This document shows positions 1 through 13,096 of a stretch of 64,000 nt of DNA, one piece after another. The translations under genes were made by a program, and so were the position numbers. Position 1 is the first letter of the stretch. The number at the start of each line of letters is the position of its first letter. The notes under the pieces were generated by a model that did no database searches, was not told the origin of the DNA, and worked only from the letters and a program-made list of their open reading frames with translations. Source of the DNA: Bemisia tabaci (Eukaryota; Arthropoda; Insecta; Hemiptera; Aleyrodidae); NCBI RefSeq assembly GCF_918797505.1, contig NC_092797.1:19109372-19173371 (forward strand), read 5' to 3'.

Positions 1-3000
1 ACAAATATCAATTGTCAATGACGCAAAATTTAATGGGAAAGATTAGCGAAACACCAAAAGAAAAAATATGGGAAAAATCGGTTACCTCATCTCGTAGATT
101 AAAACTATATGTTGTAGGTCGAAGCAACAGGAGCCTCCGGAAATAAAACGAACATTCTCATAAATAAATGAATAGACAAACACACGTCGCACTCAATTAA
201 AGTATTAGAGCAATAAAATTTTAACTGCCGATTTAAGCGGGGCGTTTTATTCCTTCTCGCTTGAAAATAGTTAACTCCTCATTCCTTGAGTTTTTACTGG
301 ATTTTCGAGTGAAAGCCTCTAGGCATCTCTCATTCTTAATCTAACGAGTAATGCTGAAAAATAAGCCATTAGACTGCGCATTAAAATTCGTGATCGCATT
401 TTTTTCCTATTCTTGTCCCGGCCTTTTTTGAGTTTATTAGGCTAATTTCTTTGTTTTAAGGATGAAGAACTATGGATGGCTCATTCGTGATTAGGAAATG
501 GTAAAATATGGATCAAAAATCAACTTAAATTACTACCAAAATATTTAAATAGAATCAAAGTATTGCCATGATGAAATTGAACAAAAGTTTGTGATTAAAT
601 AAAACGTAATATATGAGAAATATTTCCCGATGGAAATGGAGGAACCTGCTGATGATTCTAATTAAGTCAGTCGTGTTAGTTAAGTTCATTTACGTTGTTG
701 CCCGGTTGTTTTTTCTCCTGAAACATACCTGGAAGTCAACAGTAAAATATAAATCATCTATGTTTATCGTAACTCAGTTGATAGGAACTATACCCACGGT
801 TGTCTCTAAAGAAATATGTCTGCTCCATTCATTGCTCCAGTAAACATGGGTTTGCGGGTTACGCCTCACCACTTAATTAAAAAAAAAAAAAAAGTTAAAA
901 AAATGCACCACTTACAATCAGAGAATAATGAGAAATTAACCACGAAAAAGTGGCCACGCCTGGTTCCCTCTGCTCAGGGGTGGGCTCGCTTTAAATATTA
1001 CAATTTTTTTCGTACTTTTTGCACCCCTCAGTCACTGCTCTTTTTTTCATTCCAAAGTAGGTTGAAAAAAGTTAAGAGCGACTGCGGTATGATGCTGGCG
1101 CCCAGTTGAAACAATGGCAACAAAAACCGAGGGTTTATTTTTTACAAGGGGACCGGAACCAAAAAAAAAATCGAACAGTTATAAAAAGTGTAAAAAAAAT
1201 TGATAATTATTGTTCATTAGGAGGCAATGTATGGATTGACTTAAATCGTTCTCACTGAAAAAATTATTAAATAATAGTCAAATTGAAATGAATAACGCAC
1301 TTATGAAAGGGTGGAGGGAAGCTTTCAGAAAGATATGTTGACGTTTAAACTAAATGATATAGCACCACAGTTTTCGAACTCCATACACTACATAACTAAC
1401 CGTATTCCGCACTCGATTTCTCACGTGATTGTTTCCAAAAATTTACTGTATTTGCCAGAAAACATTTTTAATTCATAGACGAGCAAAAAATAAACGAGCT
1501 TTGACGAAAATATAGCTTGATTCATCAATACTGTATTAGCAAATGTATTTATCAAGGTACTACATGTAAGAGTTGGTCGTTACCTCATTTCAATGGGTAT
1601 TACGCACAGTTGTAATTCTCCAAACAGCATACATTTTGGTCGGATCAAAGATCATACTTGCCGGGATTAAACTGCTAATCCGTGCAGTTTGATAAAGAGT
1701 GATCATGCTATATAGGTACACATAATTAAAATGAGCCATTGCCTAGAAAAGATAGGTCTCCTTATATGTATTTTATTAACGGCGTATAACTTTATTTGTG
1801 ACATCGAGAGCTCATTACTCCTAATGCTATATTCCAGGCTACGGTAGAATCTCCTAATTTCACGATACGTTTTCTTTTCGACGCAATGACAATTTTTTTG
1901 ACATACCAATTATTTTTGACAAAAATTTTCCTTAGTGATGTATGTAATTAATAAGCATATCCGACATTTTAAGCCTACTAAGACATACCTACTCATGCAG
2001 ATAAACGATATGCACTACATCTCACAACATGACGTTTCCAGATTCAATTACAAGTGGCTCAAAAGATGTTTTACACCTACGCCACGCGTGCCTTGTCCTA
2101 AGATAGTAATTAACACCTGTCCTTAACGCAGCCTGTTTATCAATTAAATCCACGTAACGATGCAAGATTGCAAGGTTATAACGTCCAACTCACACCCACC
2201 ACAAAGCGAATTCCAACCCATTTGGCAACTCGTCCTTTGCTTTTGACTTCTTAATTAAAACACTCCTTTCGGCTAATTCCGATATCACCTCATTCACCCA
2301 CCCCGACAATGAATAATTAGACCCCAAATTTCCTTGTGCCCTCTTCGCCTTCGCCACCCCTCGAGTCGCGTGCCGATTTTTACCGCGGTGATATCTCTCG
2401 TCGATCTCCTCATTCATCATAGTAAGATGGCACAAATTTTCGAACTGGAGTGACGCTTCCTAGGCGAAATGACACCCCTTGGCGCGCGGTCCGATTGTGA
2501 GAACGGGAGAAGGGGCACGTGTCTTGGCACCCGCGCGCGCTCTGGTGGGTCGTCGGGGTTCACCTTGTGAATATGCAACACGCGCTATCTCTTTTAATTA
2601 ATAAACAATTATCAGCGAGGCGTCGGTGTTGGTGGTTGCGTTTCTTATCAGATGTTTGTTTAGTGATAGACCATATGTCCGGAGCTGGAGGTCGTGGCGC
2701 TATCTGGTGTCGTCATCAAGGATAGCGATGTGCGGGGTGGAGCGCGTCCTTCCTGAACGTTCCGTCACACCTAATAATTTTAAGAGGTGCGCACGCTTAT
2801 AATTTCATTATTAGGGAAGGTGTAAATGCAGATAATTATAATTATTACTGCCCCGATTTTTATCTCGTGGCTCTGTGACGCGAAATGCGTGTTTTATCGG
2901 GTTTCGGTCTTTTTTGACCTTAAATTGAGCGAGAGGGAGATGTCCTGACCATCTGCAGGCATGGTCCGTCTCACTTACGCATGACCCCCGATGGTCAATG

Positions 3001-6000
3001 TATGCAACTTTTTGAAGGGGTAATTGTAGTGGCGCGATAATTTAGGATGCGTAACTTGACCTTTTGCTCCACAGTCACAGTATTAGCATTTTAGTGGCTG
3101 CTTTAATCAAGTCACCAAGAACTGCTACCCGAGACAAAGTGTCTTTCAGATCCTAAGTTTACTTTTATAATTATGTGAACAGGTGGGGCAAAAGTTTTCT
3201 TCGAAAATTCAACATTCGCCTATGGTGCAATGCTGATTGGATCTCTCTATGATCAGTGACAGACTTAAAATTTAGTGAGAGCACTTTAGACGAGATGGGA
3301 GAGGGGAGGAAATGCACGGTGTAATTTCGCCTTCAATCGTGAAAGCAGGCCAAAATACCTTCTCCAAGCAGCAATAGGAGTAGTTATTTTTCCGAGGATT
3401 TGCGTTTTTCATCGTCGCAAAGTCTTTCCTCGCATTCATGCTGAAGGACGATTTTGATATAAGTTCTGTTTCACTATTCGAATTCTCGCCTCGATAATGA
3501 AAAAATAATCAAACCGCACAAAAAGTTTGCAGCAGAAAGTCATTGCATCGATACGTTGCAGCGGCAAAAAACGTCGGCCAATAATTAGCAAAATGATGCA
3601 TCATCTTTGCTTTTCATAGTTTCTTTTAGAGGAGAAAAACACCTGTATTTTACCTAATTAATTCTGTGTATTAATGAGCAACGTTTATTATGAGTATTGC
3701 ACATTTGAGACCTATATTAACAAACTCAACGTGAAATGACCGATGAACCCCTATTAGGTTTGCAATGATTAAAGCCTAAGAAAAAAACAAGATCCACAAA
3801 AAAAAAAGACCTGCAAAGCAAGCAAAAACTTTATTCTCCTTAAGACATTGGTCACGCCCTGTATGAACAATACTAATAATGACCACTCATGCAACATACA
3901 CTTACACACCATGATTAATCACGCCGCAGTCTTTGACTCAAGCATACGTGTCATCTGAGATCTAGTCCAGCTTCTCTGTAAGTTCAGTGGTGTGCGAGAT
4001 GAAATTGCGATGGCCTGCAAATTAATTAAACGATGATGTTTTATGAGCAATAAATGCCAATGCCCTGTAATTTTTATAATAAAACGCTCCTTTCTGATTC
4101 ATTGATCAATAAAAGCATTTAATATGATGGATTCATCTTTGTTTTACGACTTTCCCTGCTCAATATATCGTCCAGCTTCCACTATCACTTCCTACCAGAG
4201 CTTGAAATGATGTAGCGTCTTTCCTGTCGCAATTCGTTTGCAGATTATTTCTGGGATGAGGAGAACATTACAGCTCCGTTACTAATTCAATTATACGTCC
4301 GTTTATTCATTCTCAAGTACTGTTATTTGCTTCTCTTCTTGATTTTTGCTGTAAAATTATACCGAAAGCACCAATATATGATAAACCATTTCCACCCAAA
4401 GATCTCATCATTACATCAATTATTATATTTAATTTTATTAAATTAAGTAGGCAACCCATCACGTATGAAAAAAATGAAAAATCAAATTAAATAAAAAAGA
4501 TAACCGAAGAAAAACATTTCATTTTATTTTCATTCATGTTGTTTTGGCTGATTTGCTTCTTTTAAAGCTATGTCGTTATCTCATGAGTAGAAGCTCTTAT
4601 CCTAATAATCATTTTAGTCTTATGTTTTCTGCGATATTAAAAATCAGGGGCAAAAGTGGGCAGTGCTTCACAATATTCTTTACCCCTATGAAAAGTCCAT
4701 CCAACTCGCTCCACCCCCTCTCTACCCCTCTCCCCCTCCCTGTCTAAAATTTCGCGATTCGGATTTGCAACTTTAACATAACATAAAAGTCGCTCGGATT
4801 TGCTACTTTAATGAGGATTATTCGTCAAAAGCAAACTTCCTTTGTAAGATACCTCCGAGTTGAAAGGGAGTCTGAAGTTGACATGATAAGAAGAAAAAAA
4901 TGAAAAACAAGGGCACAATGTGTAAAGAGCATGAGTAAGTCTGTCAATGCAAATCGGCGCCATACATCCGCAAAAACAAACAATACCGTGCGATTTCTGG
5001 GCGCGGAACAAGTGCTTTCCAGAACCGCGGCGCGGCGCTACTCCAATCGTAAATAACACAATTTTACACTTAGCAAAGATAAGAGGCAACTTTTGTCTTT
5101 GGCGTGGATAAATAAATTAGAAAAACAGAGTGTCGCTGAAGTAGCTGAGGTTATATGCAAATGCGGCCGGGGTATTTAGCGCGGGCCTATTTCAAAGTGC
5201 AAAGATCCTCCGGAAGAAGGCGTGGGAGGGGGGTGGGGGGTGGGTTATCAAAACAGAGGAGTTTTGTACCTCGCCCGGGTGAGCGGGAACAGACCCGGAA
5301 GACTCGGTGTCTACCTAGCTGAAAGGAGCTCTGTTTGTTTAGTTGATAATGACATTTAACGGTGTGTCAAATACACATGTTGTATTTAGCCAAGCGGCCA
5401 CTTGAGAATAGCCGCGGAGAGTCCCGCGAAAGGGGTGGGCGCGCAGGGGATGAAGCTGCGACAACCCTTAAAAATTAGACGGTTTTTTGTTTTGGCTTGT
5501 TGGTTTTGTCCGGCGGGATCGGGTTGCGTCCTTATGTCGGGTCGCGCCGCCTTGTGTTGAGTGCATTGCCGTGGTTTAATTTGTGTCTGTGTTCAGCGGC
5601 CTTGCCAAAGCTGCCGCTGTTTTGGTGATTTATCATTTGATAAGGCATCCTTGATGCTCAATCAAAGGTACTGAATGACGTCTATGATCAAACTTAAGAT
5701 TTAAGTGCTGCACCTGAAAAAAGACATAGGTTGCGAAAAATAAAGCTCCCCCCCCCCCTCCAAAGAATTTAGTTCAAGCTAACGTAATGATACTTTAAAG
5801 TGTCGAATTTGAAAATGAGACTTTTTTAAGTATGCATTTAAAATTACGTTGGAAATTAAACGGACAATTCCTACACATTAGTTCCGTAAACTCAGACTCC
5901 GAATTTGATTTTTCTCCATCATAACCAAATTTCCAGAAAATTAAGAATTTCCTTAGATTTTCCAGGGCAAATTGAATTTTCAGAAAAACAAGCGATATGT

Positions 6001-9000
6001 CGAAAAATCGACTGGTGATCGAAAACATAAAGGTTTTTTTGGCTTTAACAGCTAAAAATGATTGAAAACTGGACCACCGGGTGTCCGGGAAAAAAAATCG
6101 GATCAATATGAGAGACCTGTGCCACAGGACGAGAGAGCATGGAACCAAGAACATAATTTTCAAATCGCTCGATACATTTTGGTCTTTGAATTCTTGGTTG
6201 AGGTATTCGAAAATGGCTTTGGTGTTTTTTGCCATGCGCTAATTTTTCGGGAATTTTCTTCTGAAGAGCCATTGCAGATTCAGTGCTAAAAAATACGTAT
6301 GACTCACCAATAAAATGTCTGGCGTTTTCGTGGAAAATTTTCATGTTAGCCTCTGATGCAAGAAAAACCACATTAAAATTTTGACCATTGAAATAATGGA
6401 CCTGCCATGTGCGTTTTCTTATGAGTTTTAGGGCTCAGATCACAATTAAGATATTTCCTTTTTAATGTAAATAGATCTAATTATACTAATTTTTTTGTTT
6501 TTATTGTTAGCACGGTCAGATTTGACATTCTTACACCGTGAAAAAAAGATTTTGCTTCGGAGTGGTGACAAAAAAATTATACTCAAGAAGGCGTTGCGTA
6601 ACCTTTTCATTGTTTCAAAACTGAAGCGGCCGAGGCATGGATTCAGAGGGTGGGCGAGCGTGGGGGAAAGTGAGGCTCAGCACATTTCAAACCAATTTTT
6701 TTTTTTTTTTTTCAAAACAAAAAGGGGGAAAGAGAGAGAGAAAAAGGAGATTGAGGAAAATAAAGAAGGAGAGACTCCTTCAATTCCATAAAAATAAAGA
6801 TAAATGATTAAAATTGTTTGGTAATGCCGAATGTCCAAAAAATGAATGATGTTCCCGATGTCTAATGTGATGGTAGAAAATTCTGCTAGCCCCAAAAATT
6901 GGCAATTGAAATATTAAATTCTATTGAAACACTAAAAGATACCAACAAGCATAAAAGGAGACGAAGCCGTAAGTAAACTATTAAACTATAGGTACAATAT
7001 TATTCAAGAGAAAGTAATGAGAGTTAGCAGACTTAATTTGCCTCCTACTCAATGACAACCCCATATAAATTAGAATGAAAGACGTAAATTGTCATTAATT
7101 CTAGTTGAAATGGCAACAACGTATGCATTCGATTCGATCTTGGAGGCAAGTAATTGCCCTCCTTTTCTAATTTACACCCTCGCCGCACCCAATCCTTTTG
7201 TTTCGTTGTACGTGTGCACCTCTTATTAAGGTACTGTCGCAAACATCCACTCTAAATTGCAAAAAAAAGGTTCAAGTAGGGAACGCCCCCATGCAGCCGC
7301 AACTTAACGATTAATCGCATCTGCAATCCAGTTTTATACACCTCGCGTAGAAGTAGAACCTTTGATGCTGAAAATCGATCCACTTCTAACCGCGTCTACG
7401 AATTTGGAAGGCCCAACTTTTACGATGCAGGCTCACTATCACATCTGAAGCCCTGTGCTCCTTGTTGAAGTATGGGTTTCAGAGCTCATACACTTTTGAC
7501 GCTTACGTCACAGTGAATTCTCGTATCTCATTTTTTTTTTTTTGTCGCGTTGCCTGAAACCAGTGGTGGGGGAATCTTGAGTGTTCAAAACGAGATATCT
7601 CCAGCCTATAATTCGTCTTGAATAAAGTCATTAGTGTGCTAATGAGTCTCACAACTCACGATAAATTTTGGGTCGAACGGCGATTGACGTGTTCTTAAAT
7701 TTCATCTAAGGTTGGTTCCGCTCAAAGGTCAAGTTCCTTTTCCGTTTGTTTTCATCAAAGGCGGATTATAAAGCCTGCTCAAAAGTCTTGCATCAATAGG
7801 ACGCTACGATTTTAATTTTGACAAATCTTTTGGACACGTGGATTTGTTTTTAATTATTTTAGGACGTTTAGCAACATGCGAGATACTACTTCAAGAAAGG
7901 AGAGAAAAGAGGTAACTGTAAAAATGTGTCGAGGGGACCCGCATATTTCATTATTTTTTTCCTCGTACAAAGTTGAGTAATACGCAAAGGTCAGACGAAG
8001 TTACGCCCATTGATAAAAAATTGCTCTGATGAATGAACTCTCTGATGTACCGATTGTACTCATTTTTTGTAGGTAAAGAACTAAAGTCACACAATTAAGG
8101 TAACACAGATGAAGATGAGATTAGAAAAGATTCCAGGAAAAAAGGAAATTCTGATGTTAATACAATTGTTCCCCCTTAGATAACTAAAAAATGTAGCAGT
8201 AGTATGATTTTATGCGACGGCCCCTGGTCAACTGTGGCTTTGTAGATTTTATGACTTTGAGAGATGTTACTGATACTATGGTCTAATAAAATTAAAAATT
8301 ATTTCATTCTCTTTTTCCATCTTTAAAATGTCTCCTATCTTCATAACTGTGTTTCAAAACCTCTAATAAATATTCACATATTTTTTTGTTTAAATCTCGC
8401 CGAGTTTCACGGAAAAAATGAAATCGCTGATTTAACAGTATTGTAATTTAAAAAAGTGTCCGACGTGTTTCAATGTAGACTACACTACCCCTGTGGTTAA
8501 ATTAGCTGTCCACTATTGTAAAATGTACCTTTGAAATATGTCGGACCGATTGTTAATCAGCAATTCATTTTTCCATGTTCAACATTAACGAGTGATATTT
8601 TAAAATCAGAAAAATGTCAATGCGAGTCCTTGCGTGTAGAAATTACACTCAATCGCGCTACAGAAGATTCTTTAAAAAAAGGAAAACAAAAAGAAGTCCG
8701 TATGGTCCTTCGTCATGACTATTTTGTTAAACACAATGGTACGTCATACAACGAGTGTAGCACGCCAACAACATTTTGAAACCTCTCCGTCGAACCGCGG
8801 TTCATGGGTCGCAACAAAGCATCGCAGACAGCAAACGACTTTTTTCGGAGTAGCCAAATAATTGTTGCTGAGTTACAACCGAAAACTTTTAAGGGAAACG
8901 CTCCCGCGACGTCTGAATGGTTCCATTAACCCCGAGGATGGTGAAAGCTCCGGGTTATCTGGCGAGTTTAAAAAGGGACCGGTCTGCGAGTTTTCGCTTT

Positions 9001-10151
9001 TCGCGGACAAATTACCGGGAGCAGAGCTTTGATGGGCGGGCAACTGCACTCGGACCGAGTCAAAGCTCATCTAATTACCCATCCCGGACTTGGTCGTGCA
9101 AGGATAAACTTTTTCCGGGAACAATCCCGTCTCACCAGGAACCGTGAAGAAAATTAAACGGTCTCCGAGGGTTGCCGAACTCAGCGTTCATTCAGACGGA
9201 CCTTACTCAGAGAGACGACGTAAGATAACGATTGGATTTTTTTTTTTTTTTTATTTGATCTTTACTGTAAAGAATGTTTACAAATGGGAGGTACTAAAGT
9301 CTTATTGACATGTCATCCCCCAGAAACAATATTACAAAATTCTTAAAATTAGTTCATTAAAGAAATTATTCTTAAAATAAGAATTACTGTATATTAACAA
9401 TTAATAAAGTTACAAAGTAAAAAGTTACTGTCATATAGCTCAAGTAAACGATACAGAATAATTACTAACATTCATAATTAATTATACTTAATTAATTGGT
9501 TAATTACTGTTGAAGAATGTTACAACTTATTGTTAACAATTGGAATGAAAAGATAATCAACAGAACATATGAGGGGCTTGAAGGACAAGGCGCATAAGTG
9601 AAGTCTTTGCTACTTCGAGCGATACGTGTTTGAAGTTACAAAATTAAACGGATTCTTAAGGCGGAAAGAAAGATTTAACTGACTTTTTGATGCTTAAAGA
9701 TTGGAATTTCGAAGTGAGTTTTCCACAAAATATGCAGTAAGACTATAGTTTCACTTGAAATCATTAATATCTCATCTAGCTTTTTCAAAAACTGCACTTA
9801 CGCGGCTTGTTCTTCAAGCCTCTCAAATATAATTTTATCTCACGATAAATAAACAAGTAAGAGAGGTCATGGAAAGCTTCCAAACATTGACTTCTTCTGA
9901 TTAAAATTTAAGAAAAAACTCAGTTGCCATGATACTTTAGGAGGCATAGTAATGGGGAGATATTTCCTCCCACTTTGCCTTCAATATTCGATATATGCTA
10001 TTGAAAACATCCTTATCGCTCGAAAAATCATCTGTTTAAAAATGTGTCGACTGTGTTGTTTGACTCATAATGTATTGCGAATAAAACCTCAACTAGCTGA
10101 TCTACCTCTAACCAATTTGATACAGCCACTATTTTTATATCGAATTGCAAT
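1..10151. other. Unassigned AT-rich region with two GC-rich patches
   Basis: No gene, exon or element that I can defend. Open frames are short and scattered. GC-rich patches at about 2170-2780 and 5000-5600 stand out. The first contains an 81-codon minus-strand frame (2190-2435) without supporting splice context or recognisable motif. Stretch 8770-9200 is also GC-richer, with overlapping frames on both strands. A and T homopolymers are common (880, 6697, 9239). Confidence 0.5.
5224..5244 (+). other. G-quadruplex-type motif
   Basis: Four or more runs of three to six G separated by single bases (GGGAGGGGGGTGGGGGGTGGG). This fits the standard quadruplex pattern. It lies within a GC-richer patch (about 5000-5600) with no gene I can support. 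Confidence 0.5.
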
Positions 10152-11044
10152 CAGGGCCGAATTTAGGGGGTGGCTACATGGGCCGCGGCCCATGCCGGCA
10201 AATTCAGGGGGCGAAAAACTTTTCATTTATTTTATATGTACGTATAAAAAAAATCGGATTCAGATAAACAATTACAAACGAGAAAAGGCGATAAAATCTC
10301 TCATTTTCTGATTGTGAGTAATTTATAATTTTGTCGTTTTTCGGTGATACAAGAGACAGCACATTCAATAAGTCGAGTTAAGAGAGAAACCAAACACGCA
10401 ATTTGGCCTGGAGCGGCGCCGCGCAGAGAGCAATGATGACGAGGACTTGAGATGAAAAGGAGAAGCTCTTCCTTGGCGCGGCGGACGGCATTTAACACAT
10501 ATTAGCGCCTACAAGACTGCATGAATACTTCGCGCATTGCGTCAAAGACAGTGCAGTCAGCGTGGAACGCACAGCGCCTACAAGACTGCATGAATACTTC
10601 ACGCATTGCGTCAAACACAGTGCGGTCAACAGCGGTCGGCACGACGTGAAACGCAAGGTGCCTGCAAGACTACATGAATACTGCACGCATTGCGCCAAAC
10701 TCAGTGTGGTCAGCGCGGCACGGCGGCGGAAGTTAAAATTATTAAACCACATTTATGTTTGTTCTTCCATAATATTTTTGTTAATTTCTCATAAATGGAA
10801 GGCCTTGTCTACACAGAGGTAGGCTTATGGAATTTAACTTTCGCGCAAAGTTCCACGAACTTTTGCTAGTAGTGTTGACAGAGCTTTCGCAAAAAATGTG
10901 TCCAACACGAGTAAACGCGTCTTATGCACCCCTCCTCCTCCGGCACGTTCACTTCATGGTTTTTGTTGATTTTTCAAAACGAGTGAGAAGGGGGCGGTAA
11001 AATAAAAGCGGCCCTTGAGCGGCAAGTATGTGAATCCGGCCCTG
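10152..11044 (+). mobile_element. ~890-bp non-autonomous element, copy 1
   Basis: It begins CAGGGCCGAATTTAGGGGG and ends GAATCCGGCCCTG, giving short terminal inverted repeats. The interior has three tandem units of about 70-85 bp beginning GCGCCTACAAGACTGCATGA (10505, 10574, 10658), then a segment with CCTCCTCCTCCGGCACGTTCA. A reverse-oriented relative lies at 19904-20791. Open frames inside reflect the tandem units on both strands and do not look like genes. The terminal CAGGG fits the YARNG pattern of hAT ends, but I see no clear target duplication. Confidence 0.65.
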
Positions 11045-12944
11045 ATTTTTTGAATTAATTTAAAAGGAAAGAAATGAATTGAGGGATACACATGAAAATA
11101 ATGAGAAAATCAATTAAAGAAAGTATACAATTTCTTAAAAGAAAATAATACCAAAAGTGAGCTTTAACAGTGTTCTGAGTCTTTAATTAAAATACCCCCA
11201 TTCCCAAAAAACTGAAGCATTATACTGAAATTCATCGCGTAATGGGCTGATATCAGAGTGTATGTCTTTTGGATTGACTTGTACCTTCACGAAGAAGTTT
11301 ACAAAAAAAAAAAAAAAGAAAACCAAAAGTAGCATAGGAATTTCTGAAAAATTGAACCCACTGCATAATTTCACCCTTGACGGTCGTCTAATTCATGTTA
11401 ATTTTTTCCTTCTTTTTTGTTTCTTCTTCTCAATCTTTTCTTTTTTCAGCACAGGACAGGCAATTTGAATTAATGAGTAAAATATAAAGCAAGACGTTAT
11501 ATTAATTTCTTTTTTATGAGTTGCTATCGGAAATTTCCACAGGTCTCCCACTTGAAAAATAATCTGTCTTGTGGTGATTTAAATCTTACCCTGCGATCTA
11601 CTCCGACCTTGTCACCCTGGAGGCAGCAATCGTTAAAAAGCACTTAAAGAAAACGCTAAGAAAAGGTTAAAAATTATTTTTACGGGCGTTCCTTAGATAT
11701 CTCTTTCAAATAGAATTTACAAAACTTTTTCGAAACAACTACCTCCTCTAAAAGTCTCTCCCGGCATTTTTTCAAACACTTTAGGCATTGATCACATATT
11801 ATAGACCTTGTGAAAGTTTATAACACTTTCTTGCTCCACTCTTGCCTCTTGTAAAAAATATCTTCAAAAATACCCTAACAGAGTTTCCTCAAATAAGTCC
11901 TCTTAAAAATTACGAGTTTCCTTAAAAAAATTTCGACAATTGTTGCTGCAAGGGTGAATCACTGTTCCCAGTTTTGGCAACGCTCAGTAAGAACGCATAT
12001 CCGTCAAAGACGTTTAGCCGAGGAGCGGAAACTTCGGCTGACCGTTCCACGAGTCCACCCCCACATTCGACACTTTAATAAGCGTATAAACTTTCTTTCT
12101 GATGAGCTTTGTCCTCCATATAAACCCCTGTTTTCAGAACTCGAGCGTAGATGTCGTTACATTCTTTTGACAATGAAGTGCGTTATTGCCGCCGGCAGCC
12201 GTAAAACGCCGCGAGACTGGTTTCTCCTCCCACCGCGACTGAGGACGCGACGCAACGCGGTATCTTACATCAAATGACATAATTTTTAGAGAGTTTTCGT
12301 ATCGGTCGCGTGCAGCGACATTAGGGACCGCTTCGGGTCAGTTTCTATGAGCGCCTCTTCCAAATTCACCGAGCTTTACTGAATTTTCCCGTGCCCTCTA
12401 GACAGTATACCGACGTATGCGCAACGTGGTTTATCGTTGGATATAGATACGTCTTTTTGTGAGAATGGCAGCGAATTAATTAATGGACAGCTAGACTCGC
12501 AAACATCTTCATCGGGTCATTAAATTTGCTTATCGATGGGGTACTTCCACTCTGCGTGGGTGGAGAGCTTTCTTCGATTGTTCTTTCAAGACGAGCGACG
12601 TAATTTTTCATCCCGATAAACTTAAATGGCCATACAATGGTCTGGGTCGAACAGCGTATCTTTTATTTCGGCATTTCATCAAAATTTTAAATGCACATGC
12701 TTACAAGTACAGAATACAGAGCGCTTGATGCTTAATGCTTTTTCAAGATCATCTTAAATAATTGTAATTGCGTCCTTATGTCATGTCAGCCATTCGACGA
12801 AAAGTATGAACAGTGATGTTGACGATTTGCTGATACCTCAAATTTGAAGAAAATTGAAATACTGAGTGAACCGAGCACAAAAGTATCCTCGGTTCCTAAG
12901 CTAAACATCGATCGAAGAGTTTTTTACGGAATGATCTGATATGC
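11045..12944. other. Unassigned region
   Basis: AT-rich with a GC-richer stretch at 11950-12300. The 107-codon frame there has weak resemblance in words (PPYKPLFSEL, against APYKSMLSWAQL on the minus strand near 18700) that suggests a shared old repeat, not a gene. Nothing else recognised. Confidence 0.4.
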
Positions 12945-13088
12945 CCTTTGCACACGTTGCAAGTGTTTTGCTGAAAGTGGGGGTCATCGGTGCATCATTC
13001 ATGGATGATCGTGCAATGTGTTGCAAAAACCCTCATCGATGACCCCCACTTTCAACTAAAACTTGCAACGTGTACAAAGGGCAATATG
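12945..13088. repeat. Short foldback (MITE-like), about 50-bp arms
   Basis: Imperfect inverted repeat. The left arm begins ATATGCCCTTTGCACACGTT and contains GAAAGTGGGGGTCATCG. The right arm contains CGATGACCCCCACTTTC and ends AAAGGGCAATAT. A central ~40-bp loop contains the smaller palindrome GCATCATTCATGGATGATCG. It lies within 10 bp of the large palindrome that follows. Confidence 0.75.
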
Positions 13089-13096
13089 CTAAAATA

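Noticed and set aside
2190..2435. 81-codon minus-strand frame in a GC-rich patch
   Set aside because: Hydrophilic and possible, but there is no recognised motif, no partner exon and no start context that favours it.
10492..10822. 86-codon frames on both strands with repeated Cys/His words
   Set aside because: They are translations of the three tandem units inside the ~890-bp element.
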